From Novosphingobium sp. Chol11 (lineage in GTDB: Bacteria > Pseudomonadota > Alphaproteobacteria > Sphingomonadales > Sphingomonadaceae): a stretch of 64,000 nt of DNA. The notes under the pieces were generated by a model. It was not told the DNA's origin. It ran no database searches and saw only the letters and a program-made list of their open reading frames with translations. The stretch lies in the NCBI GenBank assembly GCA_945906105.1, contig CAMDQO010000004.1, positions 66,191 through 130,190 on the forward strand, in the 5' to 3' direction. Shown piece by piece: positions 63,666 through 64,000 of the stretch. The translations under genes were made by a program, and so were the position numbers. Each line of letters starts with the position of its first letter. Positions within the stretch are counted from its first letter, which is position 1.

Positions 63666-63698
63666 GAACAAGAGTAGAACAAACAAAGTCCGTGTCAA
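63666..63698 (-). promoter_or_regulatory. Promoter with a perfect alphaproteobacterial LexA box
   Basis: On the minus strand TTGACA (63693-63698) is spaced 16 bases from TACTCT (63671-63676). GTTC-TACTCTT-GTTC (63666-63680) covers the -10, exactly where LexA would block transcription. It is 23 bases before the start codon. Confidence 0.7.
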
Positions 63699-63732
63699 GA
63701 ATGTTCTTCAGACGTTCCCTTGGCCGAAAAGC

Positions 63733-64000
63733 TCAATCGACAAACGGATCGCGCACCAGAATCGTATCCTCACGCTCGGGCGAGGTGCTGACCAGCGCCA
63801 CCGGCGTTTCGATCAGTTCCTGCACGCGCTGGATATATTTGATCGCCTGTGCGGGCAGATCGGCCCACGAACGCGCGCCCGCAGTGGTGCCGCTCCAGCC
63901 TTCCATTTCCTCATAGATCGGCTCGACGCTCGCCTGATCGGCGGCGTGGCTGGGGAGGTAATCAAGCACTTTGCCGTTCAGGCGGTATCCGGTGCAGATC
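63733..64000 (-). CDS. purA: Adenylosuccinate synthetase, C-terminal part (cut by window edge)
   Basis: The last 88 codons of purA, which joins IMP and aspartate in AMP synthesis. [17 protein letters not shown] and [20 protein letters not shown] match the C-terminal region, and the gene continues past 64000. It lies upstream of, and in the same direction as, the LexA-box gene, 52 bases before its -10 box. Confidence 0.9.
   Translation of the reverse strand, partial: ICTGYRLNGKVLDYLPSHAADQASVEPIYEEMEGWSGTTAGARSWADLPAQAIKYIQRVQELIETPVALVSTSPEREDTILVRDPFVD

Overview
The window comes from a high-GC alphaproteobacterium of the order Sphingomonadales (Sphingomonadaceae or Erythrobacteraceae). The evidence is the alphaproteobacterial cytochrome aa3 cluster, a pyrE-pdxJ-acpS-lepB operon, a class II (plant-type) glutamate-cysteine ligase, a LexA box of the GTTC-N7-GTTC type, and many short C/T-rich palindromes between genes. 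Most of it is ordinary chromosomal housekeeping DNA. No transposase, integrase, phage gene or CRISPR array was seen, and no gene-free stretch exceeds about 250 bases.

Layout. 1-2.6 kb: an AT-rich island holding one large nuclease-NACHT (STAND) NTPase, a probable antiphage protein, split by a -1 frame break in a G6 run. 2.7-6.6 kb: a small HTH-like protein, then a flavoprotein / SRPBCC / NTF2-like operon of unknown substrate next to a headless TetR fragment. 6.7-16 kb: ubiA, rsmE, gshA, a small monooxygenase, an ICMT-like membrane methyltransferase, bamB with a YfgM-like partner, a glycosyltransferase and a hydrolase. 16-25.2 kb: selO, astD, lipoproteins, pyrC, ygfZ, a TetR/metal-hydrolase pair with palindromic operators, a GNAT enzyme, and rplU-rpmA with a clear promoter and terminator. 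25.3-30.7 kb: a split lipoprotein, folB-(SDR-like)-moaA-moaD-moaE, a low-complexity secreted-looking peptide, an exported methyltransferase-like protein and an RNA methyltransferase.

30.7-38.6 kb (minus strand): the aa3 oxidase operon ctaC-ctaD-ctaB-coxF-like-ctaG-ctaE-DUF983-SURF1, running on into thrC and the RNA methyltransferase. 38.8-43.3 kb (plus): pyrE-pdxJ-membrane protein-acpS-lepB-AI-2E transporter-ruvX, most genes overlapping. 43.6-45.6 kb (minus): a three-gene cassette of a 55-residue peptide and two neighbouring proteins that read as divergent full-length paralogs. One keeps an H-D-H...H metal site of cupin type and the other has lost it. This is the best candidate for an undescribed system. 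45.7-50 kb: a CysG-like siroheme protein, lysA, a small lipoprotein, argH and a TlpA-like thioredoxin. 50.3-61.9 kb: an L-rhamnose locus with a DeoR regulator, MFS transporter and sugar kinase on one strand. On the other strand lie a fused aldolase-dehydrogenase, an isomerase, an esterase and a GH106 alpha-L-rhamnosidase. Candidate operators sit between the two arms. 62-64 kb: tRNA-Val, a low-molecular-weight phosphatase, a LexA-box-controlled two-domain regulator, and the 3' end of purA.

Three near-identical palindromic elements (10.1, 29.7 and 43.4 kb) form a dispersed repeat family. Product names rest on motifs and family knowledge read by eye; no database search was possible.
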